A stretch of DNA of 64,000 nt from JAAFIP01 sp043774625 (lineage in GTDB: Bacteria > Pseudomonadota > Gammaproteobacteria > Burkholderiales > Burkholderiaceae_C). The DNA lies in assembly GCA_043774625.1 (NCBI GenBank), contig JAYVTG010000008.1, positions 17,237-81,236 on the forward strand, in the 5' to 3' direction. Both the position numbers and the translations under genes were made by a program. The notes under the pieces were generated by a model. The model did no database searches, was not told the origin of the DNA, and saw only the letters and a list, made by a program, of their open reading frames with translations. Below are positions 36,350 to 45,729 of the stretch, piece after piece (position 1 is the stretch's first letter; every line of letters begins with the position of its first letter).

Positions 36350-37459
36350 CTATTGCCGCAAGACCAGCCAGCTAAACGCGCCGAGCGAGAAAATGCTGTA
36401 CAACAAGCCAGGTGCGGCTGCAGCCAGCCAGGGCTCCCAGTTATTCAAATTGCCCATGTAACCAAAGACGTTATTGAGCAAAAAGAAGCTGATGCCGATC
36501 ATGACACCCAGAAAAACATAGCCTGTGATGGAACCACTGCGAAAGTGCAAATACGCAAAGGGCAGGGCCAGCACCACCATCACCAGGCAACTGAGCGGAT
36601 AAAACACCTTACGCCAAAATTCAATCTCATAACGCTGCGCACTTTGGCCGTTAGCGTCCAGGTGCTGGATAAATTGAAACAAATCAACCGTGCCCATGCG
36701 CTCGGGTTTGAGCAAAGCTACAGATACCATCTCGGCGCTCAGCTCGGTGGGCCAGCGGTAATCGCCTTGTGAAAGAATGGTTTCCACAGCGGCCCGGTCT
36801 TTGGTGGTAGTGAAATCAGTGCGTTCAGCCTTTTGCAGTACCCATGCGGCATCATCACCAAAACGCCCGGACTCAGCCTGTACCGTAGAAATTAATTTAC
36901 CCTTGGCATCAAATTCAAAAATACGAATATTGCGCATTCCGGCATCAGCCGTTAACGCACCCACATTTACGGCATAGTTGGAATAGGGTTGTTTCTCTTT
37001 CAGCCAGGCACCCGTTTGACCCACCGTAATTTGCCCCAGGTAGCGAGACTTGAGCAACAGAGCAGTGCGGTCCGCAAAGGGTGCCACATAGTCACCCAAT
37101 GCAAAGGTGAGTAGGGTGAACACGGTTCCCATGGCAAGCAAGGTTTTGAGTGCACGCCAAGGCCCCAGGCCACTGGTGCGCAAAATGGTGAATTCTGAGC
37201 TTTGCGCAAATCGCGCCATCACGGCGATGGTGCCAATCAGCACCGCTATGGGAAGCAGTTCATACAAATGGCTGGGCACCCGCAACAGGCAGTACAGCAC
37301 GGCATGGCTGGCTTGGTAGGCATTGTTTGCAGGGCCCTGGCCCACGTACTGCATTTCATCCACCAGGTCAAAAAATGCAAATAATGCCAAAAACCCCAGC
37401 GCGACAAAAGCTACCGAAACCAGCATTTCACCGTGCACCAGGCGTCTCAATGTTTTCAT
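36350..37459 (-). CDS. lptG: LPS export ABC transporter permease LptG
   Basis: 369 residues of the YjgP/YjgQ family. N-terminal membrane helices (MLVSVAFVALGFLALFAFFDLVDEM; LYELLPIAVLIGTIAVMARFAQSSEFTILRTSG) flank a coupling helix, a periplasmic beta-jellyroll lies in the middle and three helices close the protein (FYPLSCLVMVVLALPFAYLHFRSG...). With LptF and LptB it extracts LPS from the inner membrane. The start overlaps the lptF stop (ATGA). Order lptF then lptG, convergently placed to nothing but 12 nt from cbiX. Confidence 0.94.
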   Translation of the reverse strand: MKTLRRLVHGEMLVSVAFVALGFLALFAFFDLVDEMQYVGQGPANNAYQASHAVLYCLLRVPSHLYELLPIAVLIGTIAVMARFAQSSEFTILRTSGLGPWRALKTLLAMGTVFTLLTFALGDYVAPFADRTALLLKSRYLGQITVGQTGAWLKEKQPYSNYAVNVGALTADAGMRNIRIFEFDAKGKLISTVQAESGRFGDDAAWVLQKAERTDFTTTKDRAAVETILSQGDYRWPTELSAEMVSVALLKPERMGTVDLFQFIQHLDANGQSAQRYEIEFWRKVFYPLSCLVMVVLALPFAYLHFRSGSITGYVFLGVMIGISFFLLNNVFGYMGNLNNWEPWLAAAAPGLLYSIFSLGAFSWLVLRQ

Positions 37460-38604
37460 GCTGCGCCTTTGTGTGCAACAAGATTACGCCATGACCAGCG
37501 ATGGTGGCGCACGGTAAGCCACAGCAGGCCCAGGGCAAAGATACCGCCGTGCAGTAGCAGCATAAAAGTCCGCCAGTCACGCTGGCCATTGCTGATCCAG
37601 CCGAAGCCAAGATTGAGCAGGTTGTAATAAACCACAAATGCCAGCAGAGTGAAAACCAGATAACTGCCCCGTCCGCCGCGCGGGTTGACATTGGACAGAG
37701 CCAAAGCCAGCAGTGTCAGGTTCATGGCAGCAAAAGCCAAACCTAGTCGCCATGACAGTTCTGCCTGGTAGGTGCGATTAGCGGTTTGCAAAAGTGCCAG
37801 CGTAGACATGGCTTTGGGAGGGGTTTGGTCTTTGTCCAAAACGCTGTCATCGCCAATGCGGGTGCCGTACTCTTCAAACTCGCTGATCTTGATTTCGCGC
37901 TGGTTCAGATCACGTTCCAGCCGCTGGCCGTTGCTCAGCAGCAAGAAACGCTGATCCTCGATGGTGTCGATATGGCCACTGCGCGCAGAGGTGATGGATT
38001 GTTTGCCGCGCTCGGTGGCAGAAATAAACACGTTGCGCGCAGCGGGGGTGGCGCGCAAGGTTGAGGTATTTTTCGCTGGAGTTGTTTCGCTGGTTGACTC
38101 TTCTGTTTCAACCGCTTTGTCAATAAAAAAGACGCGGGAACCAGAGGCGTTTTCCTGAAACTGGCCTGGCGTTACCCTGTCCAGATCGCCTCGGCGTTCG
38201 TAACGGTTTTTCAAATCCTGTGTTTGCTGGTTAGACCATGGCCACACCACCAGTGCCAGCAGGGCAATGACAAGCAAAATCGGCCACGCAAAGCGAAACA
38301 CAGGCCCCAAAAAACCAGCCAACCCGCGCCCGGCAGAAAACCAGATCACCATTTCAGAGTCGCGGTACATGCGCCCCAGCGTGGCCGTGATGGAAATAAA
38401 CAGGCTCAGGGTCAAAATCGTGGGCAGATGGCCTAGAACCGAGTAGCCCATGACCATCATCACGTCTTGCGGGTTCACACCGCCGCGCGAGGCTTGCCCC
38501 AGGGTGCGAATCAGCATCATGCTCATCACAACCGTTACCAGCACCACCAAAGTAGCCCCAAAACTGCGGGCCAGCTCTCGGCGAATGGAAGAATGGAATA
38601 ACAT
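37456..38604 (-). CDS. lptF: LPS export ABC transporter permease LptF
   Basis: 382 residues from ATG 38604 (MLFHSSIRRELARSFGATLVVLVTVVMSM). YjgP/YjgQ fold with the conserved GRMYRDSEMVIWFSAG coupling segment and a periplasmic jellyroll including VFFIDKAVE...IDTIEDQRFLLLSNGQRLERD. A TTG at 38616 is a possible alternative start. Divergent from pepA with a 35-nt gap, an arrangement conserved in many proteobacteria. Confidence 0.94.
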   Translation of the reverse strand: MLFHSSIRRELARSFGATLVVLVTVVMSMMLIRTLGQASRGGVNPQDVMMVMGYSVLGHLPTILTLSLFISITATLGRMYRDSEMVIWFSAGRGLAGFLGPVFRFAWPILLVIALLALVVWPWSNQQTQDLKNRYERRGDLDRVTPGQFQENASGSRVFFIDKAVETEESTSETTPAKNTSTLRATPAARNVFISATERGKQSITSARSGHIDTIEDQRFLLLSNGQRLERDLNQREIKISEFEEYGTRIGDDSVLDKDQTPPKAMSTLALLQTANRTYQAELSWRLGLAFAAMNLTLLALALSNVNPRGGRGSYLVFTLLAFVVYYNLLNLGFGWISNGQRDWRTFMLLLHGGIFALGLLWLTVRHHRWSWRNLVAHKGAA

Positions 38605-38639
38605 CAGGGCAGTCAAATTATTTAAGGCAGACCCGCATT

Positions 38640-40151
38640 ATGAACTTTGAATTAAAAAACCTCTCTTGGCAGGCTACTTCTGATGCCGTGTGTGACGCGC
38701 TTGTCGTGTTGGTGCCCGCAGCTTCAGCCAAGGCAGCAAACGCAAAATCAGCCAAATCCAGTGAACTGGAACAACTCATGCGTAATGCTCTGAAGCAGGG
38801 TGACTTGGACACCGCAGCTGGCAAATTGTTGCACTGCTATCGACCAGAGGGTGTGCGTGCACCCAGGCTGATTTTTGCGGGGGCGGGCAACTGCAGTGCG
38901 CGTGATGTTTCGCGTGCTGTGGCTGCGGCTATCGGGGCCTATAAGCCAGCAAAGACAGCCAAAACTGTTGCGGTGCATGTGTGCATGGCAGAAATAACCG
39001 ATTTAACAGGCCCAGCCCTGCAAGCGGCCGTGCATGCTGCCGCTGCCGCCAGCTATGTGTACACCACCAGCAAAAGCAAGTCTGAGCCACGCAAGATCAA
39101 CCTGGTGCAAATCAGTGTAAGCAGCGCCAGCGCAGCCAAAGCCCTGCAAGCTGATTTTGCGCAAGCGCAAGCGGGGGTGCAGGGTGTGGAATTTGCCAAA
39201 GAATGGGCCAACCGCCCCGCCAACTACTGCACGCCGACCATGCTGGCACAGGCCGCGCAGTCCCTGGTCAAGCCCAAATCGGGCATACGCTGCGAAGTGC
39301 TGGGGCCACAGGCGGTGGCCGCTCTGGGTATGGGGTCTTTCATGTCGGTAGCCCAGGGCTCGGCCGAGCCCTTGCGTTTTATCGTCTTGCACTACAGCGG
39401 TGCGGCCAAGTCGCAAGCGCCCACCGTATTGGTGGGTAAAGGCATCACTTTTGACACAGGTGGCATTTCCATCAAACCCGCCGCCGACATGGACGAAATG
39501 AAGTTTGACATGGGCGGTGCGGCCAGTGTTTTGGGCACGTTCAAGGCGCTGTCCGTGCTCAAACCCGCCATTAACGTGGTGGGTTTGATTCCTACTTGCG
39601 AAAATATGCCAGACGGCAAGGCTGTCAAGCCAGGCGACGTGGTGACCAGCATGAGTGGTCAAACCATAGAAATTTTGAACACTGATGCCGAAGGCCGCCT
39701 GATTTTGTGCGATGCGCTGACCTATGCAGAACGCCTCAAACCCCGCGCCGTGGTGGACATTGCCACCCTGACAGGCGCTTGCGTGGTAGCTTTGGGTAAC
39801 CTGCGCAGCGGCCTGTTTTCTACCGACGATGCTCTGGCCGCTGCCCTGCAAAAAGCGGGCGACGAGGCGCTGGACCCCTGCTGGCGCATGCCTTTAGACG
39901 AAGACTATGCCGAAGGCCTCAAATCCAACTTTGCCGATGTGGCCAACGTGGGTGGCCGCGCTGGAGGAGCCATTACCGCAGCCAAATTTTTGCAACGTTT
40001 TGCAAGCAAATATCCGTGGGCGCATCTGGACATTGCCGGAACAGCCTGGAAAAGCGGGGCAGCCAAGGGTTCTACCGGGCGGCCGGTGTCTTTACTGCTA
40101 AATTACCTGGTAGCCAGCGTGGAATATGCGCAAGCAGCTCCTAAAAAGTGA
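38640..40151 (+). CDS. pepA: Leucyl aminopeptidase (PepA, M17)
   Basis: 503 residues. The catalytic C-terminal domain has VGKGITFDTGGISIKP and the metal-binding signature NTDAEGRL (from Asn347). Mn/Zn-dependent removal of N-terminal residues; in E. coli PepA also binds DNA. The last 12 residues ASVEYAQAAPKK and the stop codon come from a 41-bp repeat copy replacing the native C-terminal end after LLNYLV. Divergent from lptF, followed by holC. Confidence 0.95.
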   Translation: MNFELKNLSWQATSDAVCDALVVLVPAASAKAANAKSAKSSELEQLMRNALKQGDLDTAAGKLLHCYRPEGVRAPRLIFAGAGNCSARDVSRAVAAAIGAYKPAKTAKTVAVHVCMAEITDLTGPALQAAVHAAAAASYVYTTSKSKSEPRKINLVQISVSSASAAKALQADFAQAQAGVQGVEFAKEWANRPANYCTPTMLAQAAQSLVKPKSGIRCEVLGPQAVAALGMGSFMSVAQGSAEPLRFIVLHYSGAAKSQAPTVLVGKGITFDTGGISIKPAADMDEMKFDMGGAASVLGTFKALSVLKPAINVVGLIPTCENMPDGKAVKPGDVVTSMSGQTIEILNTDAEGRLILCDALTYAERLKPRAVVDIATLTGACVVALGNLRSGLFSTDDALAAALQKAGDEALDPCWRMPLDEDYAEGLKSNFADVANVGGRAGGAITAAKFLQRFASKYPWAHLDIAGTAWKSGAAKGSTGRPVSLLLNYLVASVEYAQAAPKK

Positions 40152-40153
40152 GC
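40113..40153 (+). repeat. 41-bp dispersed repeat, copy 13 (pepA-holC junction)
   Basis: Full-length core that encodes the pepA C-terminus, supplies its TGA stop and ends on the base before the holC ATG. Confidence 0.93.
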
Positions 40154-40585
40154 ATGACTGAAATCGCCTTTCACTTTAACGCGCCGCAAAAAGTCAGCTA
40201 CGCCTGCAAGTTGTTGCGCAAGGCAGCCAATGCAGGTGCGCGCGTAGCGGTGCTGGGTGACGATGGCTTGCTGGCCAGGCTGGACGTGGAGTTGTGGACT
40301 TTTAGCGCGCTGGATTTTGTAGCCCACCAGCGCGCGCCTTTGGAGGGCGTAGCTACAGAGCTAACGCCTGTCATTTTGTGCGACAAGCTGGAACAGTCTC
40401 CCCACCACCAGGTGCTGGTGAACCTGGATAACGCTGTGCCGACAGGTTTTGAGCGCTTTGAAAGGCTGATTGAAGTGGTGACCAACGACGAAACGGATCG
40501 CAGGTCTGCGCGCCAGCGCTGGAAGCAGTACACCGATTTGGGCTACCAGATCGTGCGACATGACCTCGCTTTATCGCCTGAATAG
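40154..40585 (+). CDS. holC: DNA polymerase III chi subunit
   Basis: 143 residues. MTEIAFHFNAPQKVSYACKLLRKAANAGARVAVLGDD and LDFVAHQRAPLEGVATELTPVILCD match HolC, which links SSB to the clamp loader through psi. The C-terminal part has RWKQYTDLGYQIVRHDL. I chose the ATG at 40154, 2 nt after the pepA stop; a GTG at 40148 overlapping pepA is possible. pepA-holC is a common pair. Confidence 0.92.
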   Translation: MTEIAFHFNAPQKVSYACKLLRKAANAGARVAVLGDDGLLARLDVELWTFSALDFVAHQRAPLEGVATELTPVILCDKLEQSPHHQVLVNLDNAVPTGFERFERLIEVVTNDETDRRSARQRWKQYTDLGYQIVRHDLALSPE

Positions 40586-40743
40586 CTTGCCGAGATAGCG
40601 GTAACGTTCATTGAAACCCCTAGGCATACAGTATCTTCCCTATAGGTTTGGCCTGTTTTTTGCAGTATCTTCTTGTTGTTGGGTAAATTAAATACTCTCA
40701 ACTATTCTCGCATGTTCGTATCCATCCCTTTTGGAGGTTTTTT

Positions 40744-41883
40744 ATGAAATTGAAATTAACAGTTCTTGCAGCATTTGCGGCAATCTCTTCTGTGTCTTTT
40801 GCACAAGATATGCAAGTGGTCAAAATCGGTCACGTTGGGCCAACCTCTGGCGGCATTGCCCACCTGGGTAAAGACAACGAAAACGGTGCCAAGATGGCCA
40901 TTGAAGAGCTCAATGCCAAGGGCGTAGTCATCGGCGGCAAGAAAGTCAAGCTGGAATTGCTGACTGAAGACGACGCTGGCGATCCAAAGCAAGGCACTGC
41001 AGTGGCCCAAAAACTGGCTGACATGAAGGTGGTTGGCGTTATTGGTCACTTGAACTCTGGCACATCCATTCCAGCTTCCAAAATTTATAGCGATGCGGGC
41101 ATTCCGCAGATTTCCCCATCTGCAACCAACCCCAAGTTCACTCGCCAGGGTTACAAAACAACTTTCCGTGTCGTTGCTGATGACGTGCAGTTGGGTGGTA
41201 CTCTGGGCCGCTACGCTGTAAATACCCTGAAAGGCAAGTCTATCGCCGTGATTGACGACCGTACTGCATACGGACAAGGTGTGGCTGACGAGTTTGAAAA
41301 AGCAGTGAAAGCTGCTGGTGGCTCGCTGGTTGGGCGCGAATTTACGACCGACAAAGCTTCTGATTTCACATCTATCCTGACCACCTTCAAAGGCAAAAAG
41401 CCTGACATTCTGTTCTTTGGTGGCATGGATGCAGTTGCTGGCCCCATGATGCGCCAGATGAAGAGCCTGGGCATCAGCGCCAAGTTCATGGGCGGTGACG
41501 GTATCTGCTCTGAAGAATTGGCCAAATTGGCTGGTGACGCTATGGCCGACGGTCAAGTGGTTTGCGCTGAAGCTGGCGGTGTAGAAGGTACACAAAAAGT
41601 GGGCATGGACAAGTTCCGCGCTGATTTCAAGAAGAAATTCAATGCTGACGTCCAGGTGTATGCTCCTTATGTTTACGATGCCATGAACATCATGGTGGCA
41701 GCCATGGTGAAAGCGGGTTCTTCTGAGCCAGCAAAGTATTTGCCTGTATTGGCTGCCACTAGCGGTTACAAAGGTGTCACTGGTACGATTTCTTTCGACC
41801 AGAAAGGCGACGTTAAAGACGGCGCGTTGACTTTGTACACCTACAAAGGCGGCAAGCGTAGCGAGATGGCTGTGGTTCGCTAA
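40744..41883 (+). CDS. Branched-chain amino acid ABC transporter binding protein (LivK-like)
   Basis: 379 residues, ATG with GGAGG 7 nt upstream. Signal peptide MKLKLTVLAAFAAISSVSFAQ. Mature Peripla_BP_6 domain: VVKIGHVGPTSGGIAHLGKDNENGAKMAIEELNAKGV; IGHLNSGTSIPASKIYSDAGIPQISPSATNP; AYGQGVADEFEKAVKAAGG. This is the classical Leu/Ile/Val-binding LivJ/LivK type. Permease genes are absent here. It is a monocistronic unit, closed by a strong terminator, and codon use suggests high expression. Confidence 0.92.
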   Translation: MKLKLTVLAAFAAISSVSFAQDMQVVKIGHVGPTSGGIAHLGKDNENGAKMAIEELNAKGVVIGGKKVKLELLTEDDAGDPKQGTAVAQKLADMKVVGVIGHLNSGTSIPASKIYSDAGIPQISPSATNPKFTRQGYKTTFRVVADDVQLGGTLGRYAVNTLKGKSIAVIDDRTAYGQGVADEFEKAVKAAGGSLVGREFTTDKASDFTSILTTFKGKKPDILFFGGMDAVAGPMMRQMKSLGISAKFMGGDGICSEELAKLAGDAMADGQVVCAEAGGVEGTQKVGMDKFRADFKKKFNADVQVYAPYVYDAMNIMVAAMVKAGSSEPAKYLPVLAATSGYKGVTGTISFDQKGDVKDGALTLYTYKGGKRSEMAVVR

Positions 41884-41903
41884 TCCCATCATTGCCCTTA
41901 TTC

Positions 41904-41932
41904 AAAAAAGCCACCTTCGGGTGGCTTTTTTT
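41904..41932 (+). terminator. Rho-independent terminator of the livK-like gene
   Basis: Stem AAAGCCACC / GGTGGCTTT with loop TTCGG-type tip and a run of seven T, 21 nt after the stop codon. Confidence 0.93.
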
Positions 41933-42091
41933 CGTCTGTTGGCAAGCATCTTTCGTCACTGCAAGATAGGTGAGCGAACGTCTTGCACAAACCATCACGG
42001 CAGGGCGAAAACAGCCGCATTCAGTTCAAGAAGATGCAAAGCCCTTGTAAAAATTTCTTGAGGGTCAGGTCGTAGCATAGATAATCCCTAC

Positions 42092-42790
42092 ATGCGACAA
42101 ATTTTTTTAGATACTGAAACTACGGGCTTGTCGGCCGCTGGTGGCGACCGCATTTTGGAACTGGCTTGCGTCGAGATGTTGAACCGCAAACTGACCAGGA
42201 ACAACAAGCACTTCTACATCAACCCAGAACGTGACAGCCACGAAGAAGCGTTGCGCGTGCATGGCATTACCAGTGAATTTTTGGCAGATAAACCTAAGTT
42301 TGCCGAGATTGTGGATGATTTTTTAAACTACATACAGGACGCAGAAGTCATCATCCACAACGCGCCATTTGATGTCTCGTTTCTGAACGCCGAATTGGCC
42401 AAGGTGGGCAAAAAGCCTTTTAAAACCTATGCACCCAAGATCACTGACAGCTTGGCCATGGCCAAGGACTTGTTTCCTGGCAAACGTAACGGCCTGGATG
42501 CGCTGTGTGAGCGGATGGGCGTAGACAATTCAGGGCGCACCTTGCATGGCGCATTGCTGGACGCCGAGCTGCTGGCCGATGTTTATATCAGCCTGACACG
42601 CGGTCAAGACGCGCTGTTGATGGAGGCTACATCTTCCAACGCCAGCAGTGCAGGTGCGGTGAGCACAGACCTGAGCGCATTCGAGATTATGGTGTTGCAG
42701 CCCAATGAGCTGGAGTCAGCTGCACACGAAGCTGTGCTGACGCAAATCGACAAGGCCAGTGGAGGAAAGACCGTTTGGCGCGTTGTATAA
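42092..42790 (+). CDS. dnaQ: DNA polymerase III epsilon subunit (proofreading exonuclease)
   Basis: 232 residues. Exo I FLDTETTG (Asp7, Glu9), Exo II HNAPFDVSFL and Exo III HGALLDAELLADVY are all present. A C-terminal tail follows that would bind the alpha subunit. tRNA-Val begins 11 nt after the stop, so the tRNA may be read through from dnaQ. Confidence 0.95.
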   Translation: MRQIFLDTETTGLSAAGGDRILELACVEMLNRKLTRNNKHFYINPERDSHEEALRVHGITSEFLADKPKFAEIVDDFLNYIQDAEVIIHNAPFDVSFLNAELAKVGKKPFKTYAPKITDSLAMAKDLFPGKRNGLDALCERMGVDNSGRTLHGALLDAELLADVYISLTRGQDALLMEATSSNASSAGAVSTDLSAFEIMVLQPNELESAAHEAVLTQIDKASGGKTVWRVV

Positions 42791-42801
42791 TCAATGGCTT
42801 C

Positions 42802-42876
42802 GGGCGATTAGCTCAGCGGTAGAGCACTGCATTCACACTGCAGGGGTCACATGTTCGATCCATGTATCGCCCACCA
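42802..42876 (+). tRNA. tRNA-Val (anticodon CAC)
   Basis: 75 nt including encoded CCA. Acceptor stem GGGCGAT/ATCGCCC, D-loop AGCTCAGCGGTAGAGC, anticodon stem CTGCA/TGCAG with loop TTCACAC, T-loop GTTCGATCC. Reads GUG codons. Confidence 0.96.
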
Positions 42877-42882
42877 AAAACA

Positions 42883-42916
42883 AAACCCCTTGCAAGAGTG
42901 ATCTTGCAAGGGGTTT
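42883..42916. terminator. Strong, symmetric terminator after tRNA-Val
   Basis: Perfect 15-bp stem AAACCCCTTGCAAGA / TCTTGCAAGGGGTTT with a GTGA loop and T run on the right, A run on the left. It can stop both tRNA-Val/dnaQ transcripts and the convergent EcsC-like gene. Confidence 0.94.
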
Positions 42917-42936
42917 TTGCCTGGATGAGGGTGGAT

Positions 42937-43443
42937 TTAAGAGGCTTTGGGCGCTGGCAATGCCAACTGCGCCTGGCGCGCCACACGCACACAGTCTTTG
43001 ATGTGTTCTTCACCCAAATAGCGCAGCGCCGCATAGCCCATGACCGCAGAGATCGCCTGGCCTGCCAAAGGTACAAATTTGGCGATTTGAGCCGTGGTTA
43101 AACGCATGCCGAGCGTTTTAGCAGCTTTGAGCACCAGATCGCGGGTGATGAACTTGCCTATCAGCAGCGTGCCCACCATGGCTACCGCTTTTTGCACGCG
43201 TTCGCGTTGGTGGGGGTCTAGCCGGTCCAGTTGTTCAGGGCTCAAACCAAATTCGGCACTGATATGGGGCAACAAGCGCGAGAGCAGTGCGGCGTCTACG
43301 GCCCAGTCCAGTCCAGGAATAGGCACTACACCCGCGGCGGCGGCTACCAGCGCACGGCGGTTGAGCATGCGGCGAGACCGCTGGATGGCAGCCAGGAAAG
43401 CGGCATCGCCTTGCGCAAGTACGGTGGCAGAAAAGTAGGCCAT
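42937..43443 (-). CDS. EcsC-like protein
   Basis: 168 residues. RSRRMLNRRALVAAAAGVVPIPGLDWAVDAALLSRLLPHISAEFGLS is the EcsC-type block, and hydrophobic glycine-rich helices follow (VPLAGQAISAVMGYAALRYLGEEHIKDC). Function unknown; probably membrane-associated. Single gene between the terminator and the ABC-F gene. Confidence 0.8.
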   Translation of the reverse strand: MAYFSATVLAQGDAAFLAAIQRSRRMLNRRALVAAAAGVVPIPGLDWAVDAALLSRLLPHISAEFGLSPEQLDRLDPHQRERVQKAVAMVGTLLIGKFITRDLVLKAAKTLGMRLTTAQIAKFVPLAGQAISAVMGYAALRYLGEEHIKDCVRVARQAQLALPAPKAS

Positions 43444-43494
43444 GGAACGCAGATTGGGTGGAGGGATAAAGATTTATAACATCCTTGCGGGCTT

Positions 43495-45612
43495 TCAGGC
43501 CGCAGTAGCCGTTCCTAAAGATTCCATTTGTTCACCCAGTTCCAGCCAGCGCAATTCAGCGGTCTCAAGAAGCTTGTCTACCTCGCCCAGGCGTTTGCTC
43601 ATGGTGGCGAGTTCTGCTGCTGGCAAAACCTGGGTTAGCTTGCCATGCAGCGTTGCACGCTCTGCACTGAGTTTGGCAATAGTGGCATCGAGCTTTTCCT
43701 GCTCGCGTTTGAGGGGTTTGACCAGCTCGGCAATGCGCTGACGCTCCTTGGTGTCATTCTGGCGTTGCTCTTTGCTCTTGAAACCTTTTTCTTCTGCCTT
43801 AGGGGTAGACATATTGGCTGTAGCCAGCGTGGAATGTGCGTGAGCAGCTACTGAAATAATAGCGCTAGCAACGGGGGCCTTGGCTGCCTGCGCAGTTTGG
43901 GTGGCGTCCAGCTTGGCCTCCTCACGCATGCGTTTGGCTTCATCCAGCAGGTATTTTTGGTAATCGTCCAGATCGCCATCAAACGGTTCAATGCCGCCAC
44001 GGCCTACCAGCCAGAACTCATCGCACACGCTGCGCAGCAGGGCGCGGTCGTGGCTCACCAGCATAAGCGTGCCTTCAAACTCGTTCAGGGCTACGGCCAA
44101 GGCCTCGCGCGTGACCAAATCCAGGTGGTTGGTGGGCTCGTCCAGCAGCAACAGGTTAGGGCGCTGCCAGACCATCATGGCCAGCACCAGGCGGGCTTTT
44201 TCGCCACCGCTCATCGTGCCCACGGCTTGTTTGACCATATCGCCACTGAAGTTAAAGCTGCCTAAAAAACCTCTTAATGCCTGTTCACTCGTTGCTTCGC
44301 GGCTATTGGCACCCGCCTCGCGTGCCAGACGAACCATGTGTTCCAGCGGCGTGTCTTGCGGGCGCAGAACGTCCAGTTCTTGCTGGGCAAAATAGCCAAT
44401 CGTCAGGCCTTTGCCTTCGGTAATCGTGCCTTTGATGGCTTTTAAATCACGCGCAATGGTTTTCACTACGGTCGATTTACCTTGCCCGTTAGCCCCCAAA
44501 ATGCCGATGCGCTGGCCAGCCAGCACCGACTTGCTGACGTTGCGCACAATGATTTTGGGCTCGGTTACAGCGGGTTTCACCACCACACCCATGTTTTGCA
44601 CCGCTGGCTCCACCTCGATCTGGTAGCCAAAGTCTGCGTCCGTAATCGACAGCATCGGGTTGGGAATGTTTCCTGGCTCTTTAAATTCAAACTGAAAGTC
44701 CGCACTGGCTAGCATAGGAGCGACTTTTTCCATGCGCTCCAGCGCTTTCACGCGGCTTTGTGCCTGTTTGGCCTTGCTGGCCTTGGCTTTGAAGCGGTCA
44801 ATAAATTTTTGCAGGTGGGCGATTTTGTCCTGCTGTTTGGAAAAAGCGGCTTGCTGCAGCAGCATTTGTTCGCTGCGCAGTTCTTCAAACTTGCTGTAGT
44901 TGCCACCGTAACGGGTCAGTTGCGCGTTTTCAATATGCACCGTCACATCGGTGATCGCGTCCAAAAACTCGCGGTCATGGCTGATGACGATCATCGTGCC
45001 TTCGTATTTTTTGAGCCAGGCTTCCAGCCAGACTAGAGCGTCCAGATCCAGGTGGTTGGTCGGTTCGTCCAGCAGCATCAGGTCGCTGGGGCACATCAGG
45101 GCACGCGCCAGTTGCAGGCGCATGCGCCAGCCGCCCGAAAAGCTGTTGACGGGGTTGGTAAGCTCGCTCACCTTAAAGCCCAGGCCTAAAATCAGGGCTT
45201 GGGCACGTGGTGCAGAGTCGTGTTCACCCGCATCAGCCAGGTCGGTGTACGCATGGGCGATGTCCATGCCTGCATCGTGGTCGTCATGGTCCAGTGCGTA
45301 TTTTTGCTCTGCTTTTAATAGCTGCTCGCGCAGTTCTGACAAGCGCGAATCGCCATTGACCACAAAATCTGTGGCAGACTCTTCCGTTTCGGGCATGTCC
45401 TGCGCCACCTGTGCCATGCGCCACTGCTTAGGGAACGAGAAGTCACCACCGTCTTCATGCAAGCTGCCATTCAGCAACCCAAACAGGGTGGACTTGCCTG
45501 CACCATTGCGGCCCACCAGGCCGACTTTTTCACCCGGGTTAATGGTGAGAGATGCGTTGTTGAGCAAAACCTTCGCGCTGCGGCGAAGGATAACGTTTTT
45601 CAGGGAAATCAT
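43495..45612 (-). CDS. ABC-F family ATPase (YheS-like)
   Basis: 705 residues with two ABC cassettes and no membrane segment. First Walker A GRNGAGKST (34-42), signature FSGGWRMRLQLARAL, Walker B LMLLDEPTNHLD; second GANGQGKST, MSGGEKARLVLAMM, LLLLDEPTNHLD. The inter-domain arm and C-terminal coiled coil (KSKEQRQNDTKERQRIAELVKPLKREQEKLDATIAKLSAER) fit ribosome-binding YheS/Uup proteins. Residues ~584-597 (ending AAHAHSTLA) in the linker before the coiled coil come from a 41-bp repeat on the opposite strand. Confidence 0.92.
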   Translation of the reverse strand: MISLKNVILRRSAKVLLNNASLTINPGEKVGLVGRNGAGKSTLFGLLNGSLHEDGGDFSFPKQWRMAQVAQDMPETEESATDFVVNGDSRLSELREQLLKAEQKYALDHDDHDAGMDIAHAYTDLADAGEHDSAPRAQALILGLGFKVSELTNPVNSFSGGWRMRLQLARALMCPSDLMLLDEPTNHLDLDALVWLEAWLKKYEGTMIVISHDREFLDAITDVTVHIENAQLTRYGGNYSKFEELRSEQMLLQQAAFSKQQDKIAHLQKFIDRFKAKASKAKQAQSRVKALERMEKVAPMLASADFQFEFKEPGNIPNPMLSITDADFGYQIEVEPAVQNMGVVVKPAVTEPKIIVRNVSKSVLAGQRIGILGANGQGKSTVVKTIARDLKAIKGTITEGKGLTIGYFAQQELDVLRPQDTPLEHMVRLAREAGANSREATSEQALRGFLGSFNFSGDMVKQAVGTMSGGEKARLVLAMMVWQRPNLLLLDEPTNHLDLVTREALAVALNEFEGTLMLVSHDRALLRSVCDEFWLVGRGGIEPFDGDLDDYQKYLLDEAKRMREEAKLDATQTAQAAKAPVASAIISVAAHAHSTLATANMSTPKAEEKGFKSKEQRQNDTKERQRIAELVKPLKREQEKLDATIAKLSAERATLHGKLTQVLPAAELATMSKRLGEVDKLLETAELRWLELGEQMESLGTATAA
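43823..43863 (+). repeat. 41-bp dispersed repeat, copy 14 (inside ABC-F gene)
   Basis: Full-length core antisense to the gene, read in frame as AIISVAAHAHSTLA. Confidence 0.93.
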
Positions 45613-45729
45613 GTATTTAAAAGCAGGAACAGGGTCGGTGGAGCCGTGCTATTTTGTTAAGCACAGGTGATGGCACAAGTGCCTCACCATGCGCATCCAC
45701 CCAAACAGGATGCGCGGGAATACCCTTGA

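Noticed and set aside
40756..41892. 378-codon frame antisense to the livK-like gene, and similar long antisense frames over parC (58284-59402) and pepA (39003-39851)
   Set aside because: Shadows produced by GC-rich codon bias; no ribosome binding site or family motif.
45311..45330. TTTTAATAGCTGCTCGCGCA in the ABC-F gene as another 41-bp repeat copy
   Set aside because: Only 19-20 nt match, the rest of the core is absent, and the encoded REQLLKAEQ looks native to ABC-F proteins. Left out of the count.
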